Under the pieces are notes generated by a model that was not told where the DNA came from, made no database searches, and saw nothing but the letters and a program-made list of their open reading frames with translations. Source: Bifidobacterium goeldii (GTDB lineage Bacteria > Actinomycetota > Actinomycetes > Actinomycetales > Bifidobacteriaceae). From it: a stretch of 64,000 nucleotides of DNA. The position numbers were made by a program, and so were the translations under genes. This document shows positions 53,231 to 63,072 of this stretch, in pieces; position 1 is the stretch's first letter, and each line of letters begins with the position of its first letter. The stretch covers positions 1 through 64,000 of the forward strand of contig NZ_QXGL01000001.1 in the NCBI RefSeq assembly GCF_003951095.1, read 5' to 3'.

Positions 53231-53995
53231 ATGAAGGACACTGATAAACGCGCTGTCGTCACCGGCGCATCCAGCGGCATCGGCGCGGCAAGCGTACGCG
53301 CACTCGTCAAAGACGGATGGACCGTCGTCGCACTCGCACGACGCGAAGCAAAACTCAAGGCGCTCGCCGACGAGCTCGGCGATAAGGTCAGCTATGTGGT
53401 GTGTGACATCACCGACGAGGAGAGCACTCAGGCGGCCGTGGACCGGATATTGGAGGGCGGTGGAGTCAAGGCGCTTGTCAACTGTGCGGGCGCGGCGTTC
53501 GGCAAGGATCCGGTGGCAACCGCAAATCTCGACGATTGGCGCAACATGTACGAGCTAAATGTGATCGGCACGTTGCGCATCACGCAAAAGCTCTTGCCGG
53601 CGCTCAAGCAGGCCCCCGGCGGCGGCACCGTGCTCGTTATTTCGTCGACGGCCGGCATCGAACCGTATGAGGGCGGTGCCGGATACTGTGCGTCGAAGTT
53701 CGCCGAGAAGGTCATGGCGCGCGTGCTGCGTCTCGAGCAGATCGGCGAGCCGGTGCGCGTGATCGACATCGCGCCCGGTATGGTGCACACCGATGAGTTC
53801 TCACTCAAGCGCTTCGGTGGTGACGCAGCGAAGGCGGCGGCTGTGTATGACGGTGTGCCTAGTCCGTTGACTGCCGAGGATGTTGCCGAATGCGTGCGCT
53901 GGGCGCTCGGCCAGCCGGACACGGTGGATATCGATTCGATCGTCGTGCGTCCGCGCGCCGAAGGCTCTTACACCAAGGTGTATCGCGAGCGCTGA
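53231..53995 (+). CDS. Short-chain dehydrogenase/reductase (YdfG-like)
   Basis: 254 residues, AGGAGG before the ATG. NAD(P) motif TGASSGIGAASVRAL, NCAGAAFGKDP, catalytic Ser in VLVISSTAGIEP and YxxxK as GYCASKFAEK. The late IAPGMVHTDEFSLKRF segment resembles YdfG-type serine/3-hydroxy acid dehydrogenases. Exact substrate unproven. Its 5' gap to the DUF4177-like gene is 177 bases, a shared divergent promoter region. Confidence 0.9.
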   Translation: MKDTDKRAVVTGASSGIGAASVRALVKDGWTVVALARREAKLKALADELGDKVSYVVCDITDEESTQAAVDRILEGGGVKALVNCAGAAFGKDPVATANLDDWRNMYELNVIGTLRITQKLLPALKQAPGGGTVLVISSTAGIEPYEGGAGYCASKFAEKVMARVLRLEQIGEPVRVIDIAPGMVHTDEFSLKRFGGDAAKAAAVYDGVPSPLTAEDVAECVRWALGQPDTVDIDSIVVRPRAEGSYTKVYRER

Positions 53996-54145
53996 GACGC
54001 GCTGCTGCGATCATGATCCAAGCATTCTAGAGCGGGGTCGGCTATCTGCCACATGGCGGTTGGCTGCCCCCGTTTGCGCTTCTGCTGGTATTTGTCCCGT
54101 CTAGGCGAAGAGGTGGAAGGTGCGTTTCCCGCACACAACACGCCA

Positions 54146-54161
54146 TCGAACATGCGTTCGA
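54146..54161 (+). promoter_or_regulatory. LexA (SOS) box upstream of uvrA
   Basis: TCGAACATGCGTTCGA fits the actinobacterial LexA operator TCGAAC-N4-GTTCGA exactly and is palindromic apart from the central bases. It lies 72 bases before the uvrA start, so SOS control of uvrA is expected. Confidence 0.85.
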
Positions 54162-54232
54162 AATCTGTCGCGCGTTCAGGTATCCTAGAGGTCGGATCGA
54201 ACCCAGACGGATGACAACGAAAGGCGGGGATC

Positions 54233-57200
54233 GTGGCGACGAAACGGGCGGGCACGAAGACCGGCGCGAACGGTGACGTGGTGGTGGAACGTGTGATGAC
54301 CAGCGATTCGTTCCTCACGCGCGAGATCAAAAAGGCTCCGATGCGCGAGGATCACGGTGCGCTCGTCGCTGACATCTCGCATATTCCAAACGATCTAAAG
54401 ATCACGATTCAGGGTGCGCGCGAGCACAACCTGAAGAACGTAAATCTTGCGGTACCACGCAATCGCATGGTCGTATTCACCGGCCTGTCCGGCTCGGGCA
54501 AATCATCGCTCGCGTTCGACACATTGTTCGCCGAGGGTCAGCGTCGATACGTGGAGTCGCTGTCCGCGTATGCACGCCAGTTCCTCGGGCAGATGGACAA
54601 ACCGGATGTCGACTTCATCGAAGGTCTAAGCCCGGCCGTGTCGATCGATCAGAAGACCACGAACCGCAACCCGCGTTCGACGGTCGGCACGATCACGGAG
54701 ATCTACGACTATCTGCGTCTGCTGTTCGCTCGCACCGGCGTGCCGCACTGCCCCGAATGCGGAGAGCCGGTCAGTGCGCAGACCCCGCAGCAGATGGTCG
54801 ATACGCTACTGAAGAACCCGGAACGTACACGCTTCCAGATCCTCGCACCGGTGGTACGCGGTCGTAAGGGCGAGTTTGAGGATCTACTTGAACTGCTGCG
54901 CGGCGACGGTTACGCGCGTGCGCTCATCGACGGCGAAATGCGCCAGCTGAGCGACGACATCAAGCTCACGAAGCAGAAGAAACACACCATCGAGGTCGTG
55001 GTGGACCGTCTGGTCATCCGCGACGGCATCCGTCAGCGTCTCACCGACTCGGTTGAGACAGCGTTGAAACTATCCAAAGGCGTGATGGTCGCCGACTTCG
55101 TCGATCTTGACGAGAAGGACCCGAACCGTCGCCAGCCGTTCTCGGAACATCGTGCATGCCCGAACGGGCACCAGCTGCAACTCGACGAGATCGAGCCGCG
55201 CACATTCTCGTTCAACGCCCCCTATGGTGCCTGCCCCGCATGCGATGGTATTGGCTACAAACTGGAAATTGATCCAGATCTCGTTATTGCTGACGATTCC
55301 AAGTCGCTCGCTGATGGCGTAATCGAACCGTGGGGAGGCGGCAAAACCGCCACCGAATACTACGGGCACATCCTGCAAGGCCTAGCCGACGAGCTTGGCT
55401 TCTCGATGAAGACCCCGTGGCGTGATCTGCCCGAGGATGTGCGACATGACATTCTCTACGGTCACGATTTCAAGGTGAACGTCTCCTACCGCAACCGTTG
55501 GGGGCGTCTGCGCGAATACTCCACCGGATTCGAAGGCGTGGTGCGCACGCTGATGCGCCGCTACAACGAGACCGATTCCGACCAGATGAAGCAGTACTAC
55601 GAGTCGTACATGCGCGAGGTGCCGTGTCAGGCATGCCAGGGGCGGCGTCTGCGCCCCGAAGTGCTGGCGGTAACGGTGGATGGCGAATCCATCGCCGACG
55701 TATGTGATATGCCGGTCGAAAAGGGACTGGCATGGGTGAACGGGCTCGAGCTGACCGGCGCAGCCGCGCGCATCGCCGGCGAGGTACTCAAGGAGATTCG
55801 CGCTCGTCTCGGCTTCCTCAACGACGTCGGACTGAACTATTTGACGCTGTCGCGCGCTGCGAAAACCCTGTCCGGCGGCGAGGCACAGCGCATTAGGCTC
55901 GCCACACAGATCGGCTCCGGGCTCGTCGGCGTCATGTACGTGCTTGACGAGCCATCGATCGGCCTGCATCAGCGCGACAACGAGCGCCTGATCGAAACCC
56001 TGCACCATCTGCGCGACCTCGGCAATACGCTGATCGTCGTCGAGCACGATCAGGAAACCATAGAGAAAGCCGACTGGGTTGTCGACATTGGTCCGGGCGC
56101 CGGCGAACACGGCGGCGAGGTCGTCTATTCGGGTCCAGCGCGCAAGCTGGTCGATGCGCCACGGTCGATCACCGGCGACTACATCGCCGGCAGGCGTGCC
56201 ATCGAAACCCCGGACAGCCGCCGCAAAGTCAGCAAAACTCGGCAACTGCGCGTCGTCGGTGCCCGCGAGAACAACCTGAAGAACATCAACGTGAACTTCC
56301 CGCTGGGCGTAATGACGGTCGTCACCGGCGTATCCGGATCGGGTAAATCCACGCTTGTGAACACGATCCTCTACCCGGTACTCGCCGACAAGCTCAACGG
56401 CGCACGCATCGTACCCGGCAAGCATACGCGCATCGAAGGCGTCGACCAGTGCGACAAGGTGATCCACGTCGACCAGAACCCGATCGGGCGCACGCCGCGG
56501 TCGAATCCGGCCACCTACACGGGAGTCTGGGACAAGATCCGCACGCTGTTTGCCAAGACGCCCGAAGCGCAGGTGCGCGGCTACGGCCCGGGACGTTTCT
56601 CGTTCAACGTGAAGGGAGGCCGGTGCGAGGCATGCCATGGTGACGGCACGTTGAAGATTGAGATGAACTTCCTGCCGGATGTGTACGTGGAATGCGAGGA
56701 ATGCCACGGCAAGCGCTACAACCGCGAGACGCTCGAAGTCAAGTACAACGGCAAGACCGTCTCCGACGTGCTTGACATGCCAATCGAGGAGGCCGCGCAG
56801 TTCTTCAAGGCGTACCCATCGATCTCACGCTACTTGGACACCCTCGTGCAGGTGGGTCTGGGCTATATCCGTCTTGGTCAGCCGGCGCCAACCCTGTCCG
56901 GCGGCGAATCGCAACGCGTCAAGCTCGCCACCGAACTGCAGCGCCGTTCCACCGGCAAAACCGTGTACATTCTCGACGAGCCAACCACCGGCTTGCATTT
57001 CGAGGACGTGCGCAAACTGCTGCTCGTCCTGCAGGGATTGGTCGACAAGGGCAACACGGTGATCGTCATCGAACACAACCTCGATGTCGTGAAATCCGCC
57101 GACTGGATCATCGATCTTGGTCCGGAAGGCGGCGATGGCGGTGGCACGATCGTCGCCGAAGGCACACCCGAGCAGGTCGCGCAATGCGAGCAATCGTGGA

Positions 57201-57250
57201 CAGGCAAGTTCCTCAAGCCAATGCTTGAAAACGCTAAGAACGCAAACTGA
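54233..57250 (+). CDS. uvrA: UvrA, excinuclease ABC subunit A
   Basis: 1005 residues, starting with GTG after GGCGGGG. UvrA finds DNA damage for nucleotide excision repair. Features: [18 protein letters not shown] and [39 protein letters not shown] (Walker A 1), the DNA-damage zinc finger region with CPECGEPVS, the CPACDGIGY and CQACQGRR elements, signature [20 protein letters not shown], Walker [14 protein letters not shown], and in the second half [47 protein letters not shown] and [13 protein letters not shown]. It is complete. Confidence 0.98.
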   Translation: MATKRAGTKTGANGDVVVERVMTSDSFLTREIKKAPMREDHGALVADISHIPNDLKITIQGAREHNLKNVNLAVPRNRMVVFTGLSGSGKSSLAFDTLFAEGQRRYVESLSAYARQFLGQMDKPDVDFIEGLSPAVSIDQKTTNRNPRSTVGTITEIYDYLRLLFARTGVPHCPECGEPVSAQTPQQMVDTLLKNPERTRFQILAPVVRGRKGEFEDLLELLRGDGYARALIDGEMRQLSDDIKLTKQKKHTIEVVVDRLVIRDGIRQRLTDSVETALKLSKGVMVADFVDLDEKDPNRRQPFSEHRACPNGHQLQLDEIEPRTFSFNAPYGACPACDGIGYKLEIDPDLVIADDSKSLADGVIEPWGGGKTATEYYGHILQGLADELGFSMKTPWRDLPEDVRHDILYGHDFKVNVSYRNRWGRLREYSTGFEGVVRTLMRRYNETDSDQMKQYYESYMREVPCQACQGRRLRPEVLAVTVDGESIADVCDMPVEKGLAWVNGLELTGAAARIAGEVLKEIRARLGFLNDVGLNYLTLSRAAKTLSGGEAQRIRLATQIGSGLVGVMYVLDEPSIGLHQRDNERLIETLHHLRDLGNTLIVVEHDQETIEKADWVVDIGPGAGEHGGEVVYSGPARKLVDAPRSITGDYIAGRRAIETPDSRRKVSKTRQLRVVGARENNLKNINVNFPLGVMTVVTGVSGSGKSTLVNTILYPVLADKLNGARIVPGKHTRIEGVDQCDKVIHVDQNPIGRTPRSNPATYTGVWDKIRTLFAKTPEAQVRGYGPGRFSFNVKGGRCEACHGDGTLKIEMNFLPDVYVECEECHGKRYNRETLEVKYNGKTVSDVLDMPIEEAAQFFKAYPSISRYLDTLVQVGLGYIRLGQPAPTLSGGESQRVKLATELQRRSTGKTVYILDEPTTGLHFEDVRKLLLVLQGLVDKGNTVIVIEHNLDVVKSADWIIDLGPEGGDGGGTIVAEGTPEQVAQCEQSWTGKFLKPMLENAKNAN

Positions 57251-57273
57251 GCGTGCTTATGGCGCGGGATTCC

Positions 57274-57344
57274 GCTGAGGATGCATTGTCCGACACACTC
57301 AAGGCCGTTCGGCCAAGCTTACGGTCGGACAACGCATCCTCAGC
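57274..57344. repeat. Inverted repeat between uvrA and uvrC
   Basis: GCTGAGGATGCATTGTCCGAC (57274-57294) and its inverted copy GTCGGACAACGCATCCTCAGC (57324-57344) pair with one mismatch over 21 bases. The 29-base loop contains a further small palindrome (GGCCGTTCGGCC). No T-tract follows, so it may act as a processing or attenuation stem between the two genes. Confidence 0.65.
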
Positions 57345-57401
57345 TCCACCCGCTTTGTGCGCATACGACGCGTGGCTTCTTGCCATGGAGGGGGGAGGAT
57401 C

Positions 57402-59759
57402 ATGACCAACGACATCGAACGCCACGCACCTGACGTGTGGCGCAAAACGGCAGGCGCCCTGCAGCAGGACATGGCCGATATCGACATGTCGGCAGGAGTC
57501 AACAAAAACGGCGCCCCGCTGCTGGGCGACAGTCGCGACCTGTTCCGTCCGAAAACCGGCGACATTCCGGCCAAGCCGGGCGTCTACAAGTGGCGCGACG
57601 GCGAAGGCCGTGTCATTTATGTCGGCAAGGCGAAAAGCCTGCGCAATCGCCTGACCAATTATTTTCAGCCGCTGTATCTACTCCATCCGCGCACGCAGAC
57701 GATGGTGCTCACCGCGCGCAGTCTCGAATGGACGGTCGTCGGTACCGAGCTTGAGGCGTTAACACTCGAATACACGTGGATCAAAGAGTTCGACCCTCGG
57801 TTCAATGTGCAGTTCCGCGACGACAAAACATATCCATATTTGGCGATCTCATCAGGAGAACGCATTCCGCGCGTATGGGTAACCCGCAGTCGTAAACGTC
57901 ATGACACCCGGTACTTTGGCCCTTACGCGAAAGTATGGGAACTGCGCCAATCGTTAGACAAATTGCTGCGCACTTTCCCCGTGCGCACATGTACCACGAA
58001 CGCATTTCATAAAGCGCAAATGACCGGTCGTCCGTGCTTACTCGCCTCAATCGGCAAGTGTTCAGCGCCTTGCGTTGGGCGTATCGACAGTCAAGAGCAT
58101 CGGCGCATGTGCGAACGGTTAGTCGGTGTGATGACTGGCCGGCTTGGACGCTCATATATCGCGCAGCTCACTCGTGACATGAAGAAAGCGAGCGCCGAGC
58201 TTGAGTTCGAAAAAGCTGCACGGCTCCGTGACGAGATTCAGATGCTCAACACGGTGATGCAACAGAATGCTGTCGTGTTTGACCAAGATGTTGACGCGGA
58301 CGTATTCGGCTTGGCTGGTGATGAACTTGAGGCGTCAGTTCATGCGTTTTATGTGCGTGATGGTTCGATTCGTGGCGAACGTAACTGGAGTGTTGAACGC
58401 GTCGAAGATGTAACTGATGAGGAGCTCATCGCTGACCTCATCGTACAAGTGTATGCTGGCGCGCGCGACGATGAACTCTCACAGCATGAACTCGGGGAAG
58501 AACTTGAAGGTTCGTCTCCAGTTGCGCGTATTGGCGGCAGTGTGGTTGAAGAGCGTCGCGATGCTATTGGGTCTACGCAGACATTGACGGCGACTAATAG
58601 CGTTGCGCGAGCACAGGCTACAAGGACGCGTCGTGAACGGCAAGAGCAGACTGGGCGCGCGGATTTGCTGGCTCCTATTGCTCCTGTGCCGCGCGAAGTA
58701 ATCGTTCCGGTTGAACCTGCGCGTCGCAGTGAGCTTGAAGCATGGCTGAGTAGTTTGCGTGGTGCTGCGGTGACGATTCGAATTGCGAGCCGTGGTGAGA
58801 AAAAAGCGCTGATGGACCGTGCGAACGACAATGCGAATCAAGCATTGCAGCGCAGCAAAATGAGTCGCATCAGCGATATTGGAGCGCGTACTGCAGCAAT
58901 GAACGATGTTGCGGACGCGCTTGGGCTTGACCAGGCGCCGCTGCGCATCGAATGCTATGACATCTCCAACACCGTCGGTGGAGCATTCCAGGTGGCCTCA
59001 ATGGTGGTATTTGAGGATGCAATTGCGAAAAAGTCTGAATACCGCCGGTTTGCGATCCGTGGCAATGATGGTAAAGGCGCTCTTGATGATTTGAGTGCTT
59101 TGTATGAGACACTGAGTCGTCGTTTTCGACATGGCAATATTGCTGGTGACTCTGGCGACAGTATCGATGATGAGCGCCGTGCTGCAAACGCGGCAAGCAC
59201 TGCTGAAACACAGGCGGATGAGCATGCAGAGCATAATGATTCGCCGGTTCAGCAAAACACGAATCGGCGTAAGTTTGCGTATAAGCCAAACTTAGTCGTC
59301 GTCGATGGTGGCAAACCTCAAGTAATGGCGGCAGCGAAAGCAATGGCTGACTGTGGCGTTACTGACGTAGCCGTATGCGGTTTAGCAAAGCGTCTTGAAG
59401 AAGTATGGGTTCCAGATGATGACTATCCAATCATCCTGAAACGCCAGTCTGAAGGCATGTACCTGTTACAACGAGTACGTGATGAATCGCATCGTTTTGC
59501 CATCACCTATCATCGCCAGATTCGCCGCAAGGGCGCATTGCGTTCAGCATTGGATGACATTCCAGGTGTGGGGCAAACCTATCAGAAGCGTTTGCTTGCT
59601 CATTTTGGATCAGTGAGAGCTATGCGCGAAGCCAGTATCGAAGACTTGCGAAGTGTGAAGGGTATTGGACAAGCGAAAGCAGAGACGATTTTCCAAGCGC
59701 TCCATCCTCAAGATGATGACCATGCATCGGCTGCAACATCAAACGAAGCATCGCGTTAA
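57402..59759 (+). CDS. uvrC: UvrC, excinuclease ABC subunit C
   Basis: 785 residues from the ATG behind GGGGAGG. UvrC makes both incisions in nucleotide excision repair. The GIY-YIG domain (IPAKPGVYKWRDGEGRVIYVGKAKSLRNRL; VTRSRKRHDTRYFGPY) is followed by the UvrBC-coiled-coil motif (ASAELEFEKAARLRDEIQML), the RNase H-like endonuclease with Asp in ECYDISNTVG and VVDGGKPQ, and the C-terminal (HhH)2 domain (IPGVGQTYQKRLLAHFG; VKGIGQAKAETIF). An insertion of about 60 residues (THTRRERQEQTG-type linker and the DDERRAANAASTAE region) makes it longer than the usual 610-650. The codon composition drops in GC after about 57.8 kb. Confidence 0.97.
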   Translation: MTNDIERHAPDVWRKTAGALQQDMADIDMSAGVNKNGAPLLGDSRDLFRPKTGDIPAKPGVYKWRDGEGRVIYVGKAKSLRNRLTNYFQPLYLLHPRTQTMVLTARSLEWTVVGTELEALTLEYTWIKEFDPRFNVQFRDDKTYPYLAISSGERIPRVWVTRSRKRHDTRYFGPYAKVWELRQSLDKLLRTFPVRTCTTNAFHKAQMTGRPCLLASIGKCSAPCVGRIDSQEHRRMCERLVGVMTGRLGRSYIAQLTRDMKKASAELEFEKAARLRDEIQMLNTVMQQNAVVFDQDVDADVFGLAGDELEASVHAFYVRDGSIRGERNWSVERVEDVTDEELIADLIVQVYAGARDDELSQHELGEELEGSSPVARIGGSVVEERRDAIGSTQTLTATNSVARAQATRTRRERQEQTGRADLLAPIAPVPREVIVPVEPARRSELEAWLSSLRGAAVTIRIASRGEKKALMDRANDNANQALQRSKMSRISDIGARTAAMNDVADALGLDQAPLRIECYDISNTVGGAFQVASMVVFEDAIAKKSEYRRFAIRGNDGKGALDDLSALYETLSRRFRHGNIAGDSGDSIDDERRAANAASTAETQADEHAEHNDSPVQQNTNRRKFAYKPNLVVVDGGKPQVMAAAKAMADCGVTDVAVCGLAKRLEEVWVPDDDYPIILKRQSEGMYLLQRVRDESHRFAITYHRQIRRKGALRSALDDIPGVGQTYQKRLLAHFGSVRAMREASIEDLRSVKGIGQAKAETIFQALHPQDDDHASAATSNEASR

Positions 59760-59805
59760 CCATCCTTACTATTAGGATGGAAGAGAAGTTTGAGAAGGAG
59801 AGGCC

Positions 59806-60732
59806 ATGACCCAGATCAATCACCGTTGTGCTGTGCTTGGCAAGCCGATTGCGCACTCGTTGTCTCCGGTACTGCACATGGCAGCCTATCGTGCATTAGG
59901 ACTTGACGATTGGCTTTATGATCGTCATGAAGTTGGCGAAGCAGATCTTGACGCGTTTTTGCACGGGCTTGATCCACGTTGGCGTGGTCTCAGTCTTACC
60001 ATGCCACTGAAGAAAACTATTCAACCGTACGGTACGCCGGCAAACATTTGGGCACAACGGCTCAAGGTAGCAAACACGGCAGTATTCGATTGGTCGGTGA
60101 CAAACAGCAATGGGTTGCCCGCAATCAGCCTGTACAACACTGACGTGATGGGTATTGTGCTCGCATTCGGTCACACGCTTGAATCTATCGGCCAACCAGA
60201 GCGTTGGGCCGGCGCAACCAATGCTGTAGTTATTGGTAACGGTAACACTGCCGCATCAGCTGTTGCCGCTTGCACAGTAATGCTGTCCAATGATCAGCCA
60301 AACAAGCACATCACTGTGGCAGCAAGGCACCCAGGAAAGAACCCACAGTTGCCGAACATCGTGGAAGATGAACCGAATATTTCCTACCGCGAACTACCTA
60401 TTGGTGACGAATCTCTTGAAGCGATGCGCACGGCAGATATGGTGATCAGCACTATCCCTGGCCATGCTGGTGATGCGATAGCTGAAGCTATCGGTGCAAA
60501 CAGCGCATTCTCCCCCCAAGGCATTCTGCTTGACGTGGTGTATGACCCACGTCCCAGCGCCTTATTGCGCGCTTGGAGCTCACAAGGAGGCTTGGGTATT
60601 GGCGGCGAGGAGATGCTGCTATGGCAGGCCGTACTTCAAGTGATGCTCATGACTGAAGGCAGCGTATCCAATGATGATTTGATGAACGTGCTAGAACCGC
60701 CTATGAGGCGTGCGCTTGAGGAGGCGTTGTGA
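59806..60732 (+). CDS. aroE: Shikimate dehydrogenase family protein (AroE-like)
   Basis: 308 residues, AAGGAG before the ATG. It begins HRCAVLGKPIAHSLSPVLHMAAYRAL, the usual AroE substrate site, followed by the catalytic Lys region GLSLTMPLKKTI and the NADP motif VVIGNGNTAASAVAA. The N-terminal SLSP and MPLKK signs support shikimate dehydrogenation in aromatic amino acid synthesis. The stop overlaps the next ATG by one base. Confidence 0.9.
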   Translation: MTQINHRCAVLGKPIAHSLSPVLHMAAYRALGLDDWLYDRHEVGEADLDAFLHGLDPRWRGLSLTMPLKKTIQPYGTPANIWAQRLKVANTAVFDWSVTNSNGLPAISLYNTDVMGIVLAFGHTLESIGQPERWAGATNAVVIGNGNTAASAVAACTVMLSNDQPNKHITVAARHPGKNPQLPNIVEDEPNISYRELPIGDESLEAMRTADMVISTIPGHAGDAIAEAIGANSAFSPQGILLDVVYDPRPSALLRAWSSQGGLGIGGEEMLLWQAVLQVMLMTEGSVSNDDLMNVLEPPMRRALEEAL

Positions 60733-61694
60733 TGAGCCAGGCAGAACATGGGGCAGTGGGAGCGGCTGAAAACACACATCAAAGCGGCACTGATGATCAA
60801 TCCGGTGATCGCCCAGCTCCCGCGAATGAGTTTGAAGTCTTGCTGATTACTGGCATGTCCGGCGCAGGCCGTTCACATGCTGCTGATTGTGTAGAAGATA
60901 TGGGCTGGTATGTGGTGGACAACTTGCCACCCAAGCTACTGGTTCCGCTTGTTGACATGATGACCACGTCTGGTCCGAAGGGTGTCCATCAGCTCGCTGC
61001 TGTTATTGATGTACGATCGCGCTCATACTTCGACGATCTAGCAGCAGTGCTGAGCCATCTTGATGACCTCGGTGTGAAAACACGCATCCTTTTCCTTGAT
61101 GCGAGTAACGATGTGCTGATTAAACGTTACGAGTCAGTTCGTCGTCCGCACCCGTTGCAGCATGGCAATCGTCTTATTGATGGCATTCTTGAGGAACGTA
61201 GTCTGCTTGCGAATCTCAAAGAGCGAGCTGACATGGTGATTGACACGTCTAAGTTGAGCATTCATCAGCTGTCAACGAAACTGTATGAGGCGATGCTGGG
61301 CTCTGGGCCTACTACTGTTGCTGTTCACATATTCAGCTTTGGATTCAAATATGGTGTGCCAATGGATGCAGACTTTGTTGCGGACGTGCGCTTCCTGCCG
61401 AATCCTTTCTGGGTGCCAGCACTGCGTGAGTTGAACGGCCAAGACAAGCCAGTGTCTGATTATGTGCTTTCTAGCCCGGGCGCTAAGGATTTCCTCGATT
61501 CGTACGAGAAAGCGATCCTTGTTGCGCTTGACGGTTACTCGCAAGAAGACAAGCACTTTGTCACTATTGCAATCGGTTGCACCGGTGGGCAACATCGTTC
61601 TGTAGCGATGAGCGAAGAGCTTGCAAAACGTTTGCGTTCACATGGGCTTTCTGTCACGGTTTCTGCCCGAGAGCTGCACCGTAACCGTGGTTGA
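60732..61694 (+). CDS. rapZ: RapZ-family nucleotide-binding protein
   Basis: 320 residues. GGAGG lies seven bases before ATG 60732; a GTG one codon earlier is the alternative. P-loop LLITGMSGAGRSHAADCVED, where the Walker Lys is Arg as in many actinobacterial members, LFLDASNDVLIKRYESVRRPHPL, FGFKYGVPMDADFVADVRFLPNP and IAIGCTGGQHRSVAM are the family marks. RapZ/YvcJ proteins bind GTP or metabolites; in Proteobacteria RapZ acts on sRNA decay, but the actinobacterial role is open. Confidence 0.95.
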   Translation: MSQAEHGAVGAAENTHQSGTDDQSGDRPAPANEFEVLLITGMSGAGRSHAADCVEDMGWYVVDNLPPKLLVPLVDMMTTSGPKGVHQLAAVIDVRSRSYFDDLAAVLSHLDDLGVKTRILFLDASNDVLIKRYESVRRPHPLQHGNRLIDGILEERSLLANLKERADMVIDTSKLSIHQLSTKLYEAMLGSGPTTVAVHIFSFGFKYGVPMDADFVADVRFLPNPFWVPALRELNGQDKPVSDYVLSSPGAKDFLDSYEKAILVALDGYSQEDKHFVTIAIGCTGGQHRSVAMSEELAKRLRSHGLSVTVSARELHRNRG

Positions 61695-61862
61695 TAGAAG
61701 CCTATTGTAAGTTCGCTATACGAGAGAGCGGTATCCAACATCCGATACAATGGCTGAACGTTGTCCAAGTTATTGGGTATCACAGAAAGCCGGTAGGCTA
61801 AGGGGCAGAATGCTCGGCCGGACCGAAGCATTTGAGGAGAACGGGACATAGGAGGTTGGCTC

Positions 61863-62876
61863 TTGGCTCTTCTGGATGATGTCAAAAGTGAGCTGGCCGC
61901 AATCGATAATGAGCTCCCTGCTGCCCGGAAGGCGCAGGCGACTTCCATGATTCGTTTTGGCGGTGGCCTGCGACTCGTCCAACGCCAGATCATCGTGCAG
62001 GCGCAGTTTGATTCCCTTGACGCTGCCCAGTGGTTGCAGAATGCGATCAGGGATCTCTATGGGCACGAGGCGACGATGACCCAGGTGTCCCGTCCGACAC
62101 CTAGTGGGGCTGTGGTTCAGCGCTACGTAATTCAGGTTGATCGTGGTGGCGCTGCGCTGGCGTTGCAGACAGGTCTGCTCGATCGTCGTAAGCATCTTGT
62201 ACTTGGTCTTCCTGCTGAGATTATCAATGGCAACATTGCTCAAGTAAAAGCTGCTTGGCGCGGTGCATTCTTGGCGCATGGTGCTTTATCTGATCCTGGT
62301 AAGGCAAGCTTCCTTGAGGTCACTTGCCCGTGCAATGAGGCTGCTCTGGCTTTGGCTGGTGCCGCTCGTCGACTGGGTATCACTGCTAAGCCACGCCAGT
62401 TGCGCAGCTCTGAGCGCATTACGCTCAAGGACCCAGATGCTATTGAGCGCATGCTTATTCTGATGGGTGCTCCGCATTCTGCACGCGAATGGACCGGAAA
62501 GCGATCCGACGGTGAGGCGCGCGGTAAAGCTAACCGCTTGGCTAATTTCGACGATGCGAATATGCGTCGATCGGCTAAAGCTGCTGCAGAAGCGAGTGAA
62601 AAAGTTCGTAGGGCGTTTGAGATTCTCGGTGATGATATTCCAGATAATCTCAAGGCAGCAGGCCAGTTGCGTTTGGATCATGGCGATGCCAGCCTTGAAG
62701 AACTGGGTCGTCTTGCAGATCCGCCAATCACCAAGGATGCTATTGCTGGTCGTATCAGGCGACTCTTGCAGCTTGCTGATAAGACTGAGAAGGCGCGCGC
62801 TCAAAAGGCGACGCAAGATAAGCCGCAGTCATCTACTCAGGCAGCTGCCGAGCCAGACGCACAGCCGGCTGAATAA
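61863..62876 (+). CDS. whiA: WhiA-like transcription regulator
   Basis: 337 residues. The start is TTG with AGGAGG six to seven bases upstream. The N-terminal LAGLIDADG homing-endonuclease-like fold lacks active-site residues; its core is [16 protein letters not shown] ... [14 protein letters not shown]-type segments ([12 protein letters not shown]). The C-terminal HTH region has [23 protein letters not shown] and [29 protein letters not shown]. WhiA controls division genes in actinobacteria. The tail ([17 protein letters not shown]) is low-complexity. It lies next to rapZ as usual, but yvcK is absent between them. Confidence 0.96.
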   Translation: MALLDDVKSELAAIDNELPAARKAQATSMIRFGGGLRLVQRQIIVQAQFDSLDAAQWLQNAIRDLYGHEATMTQVSRPTPSGAVVQRYVIQVDRGGAALALQTGLLDRRKHLVLGLPAEIINGNIAQVKAAWRGAFLAHGALSDPGKASFLEVTCPCNEAALALAGAARRLGITAKPRQLRSSERITLKDPDAIERMLILMGAPHSAREWTGKRSDGEARGKANRLANFDDANMRRSAKAAAEASEKVRRAFEILGDDIPDNLKAAGQLRLDHGDASLEELGRLADPPITKDAIAGRIRRLLQLADKTEKARAQKATQDKPQSSTQAAAEPDAQPAE

Positions 62877-62906
62877 GCTCACTCGGTATTGCACACATAT
62901 TGTTCA

Positions 62907-62935
62907 GGGTTACGTCCGCGATGTGGACGTAACCC
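62907..62935 (+). terminator. Terminator after whiA
   Basis: GGGTTACGTCC and GGACGTAACCC pair perfectly over 11 bases with a 7-base loop (GCGATGT), followed by TTCTTTG. It lies 31 bases after the whiA stop codon and separates whiA from the pgk promoter. Confidence 0.85.
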
Positions 62936-63072
62936 TTCTTTGCATGTTGCACAATCCTGCATGTTCCTGTTGTGCATGCTGTGTCACACTGGTGATTGTT
63001 CTGTATCGCTTGTATTATTCAAAGTGGCTAAAACCGGCCATTCCCCGCGCAAGCGGATAGGAAAGGATACAC

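Noticed and set aside
55382-56707. 441-residue minus-strand frame opposite uvrA
   Set aside because: Antisense shadow; uvrA is complete and conserved over the same interval.
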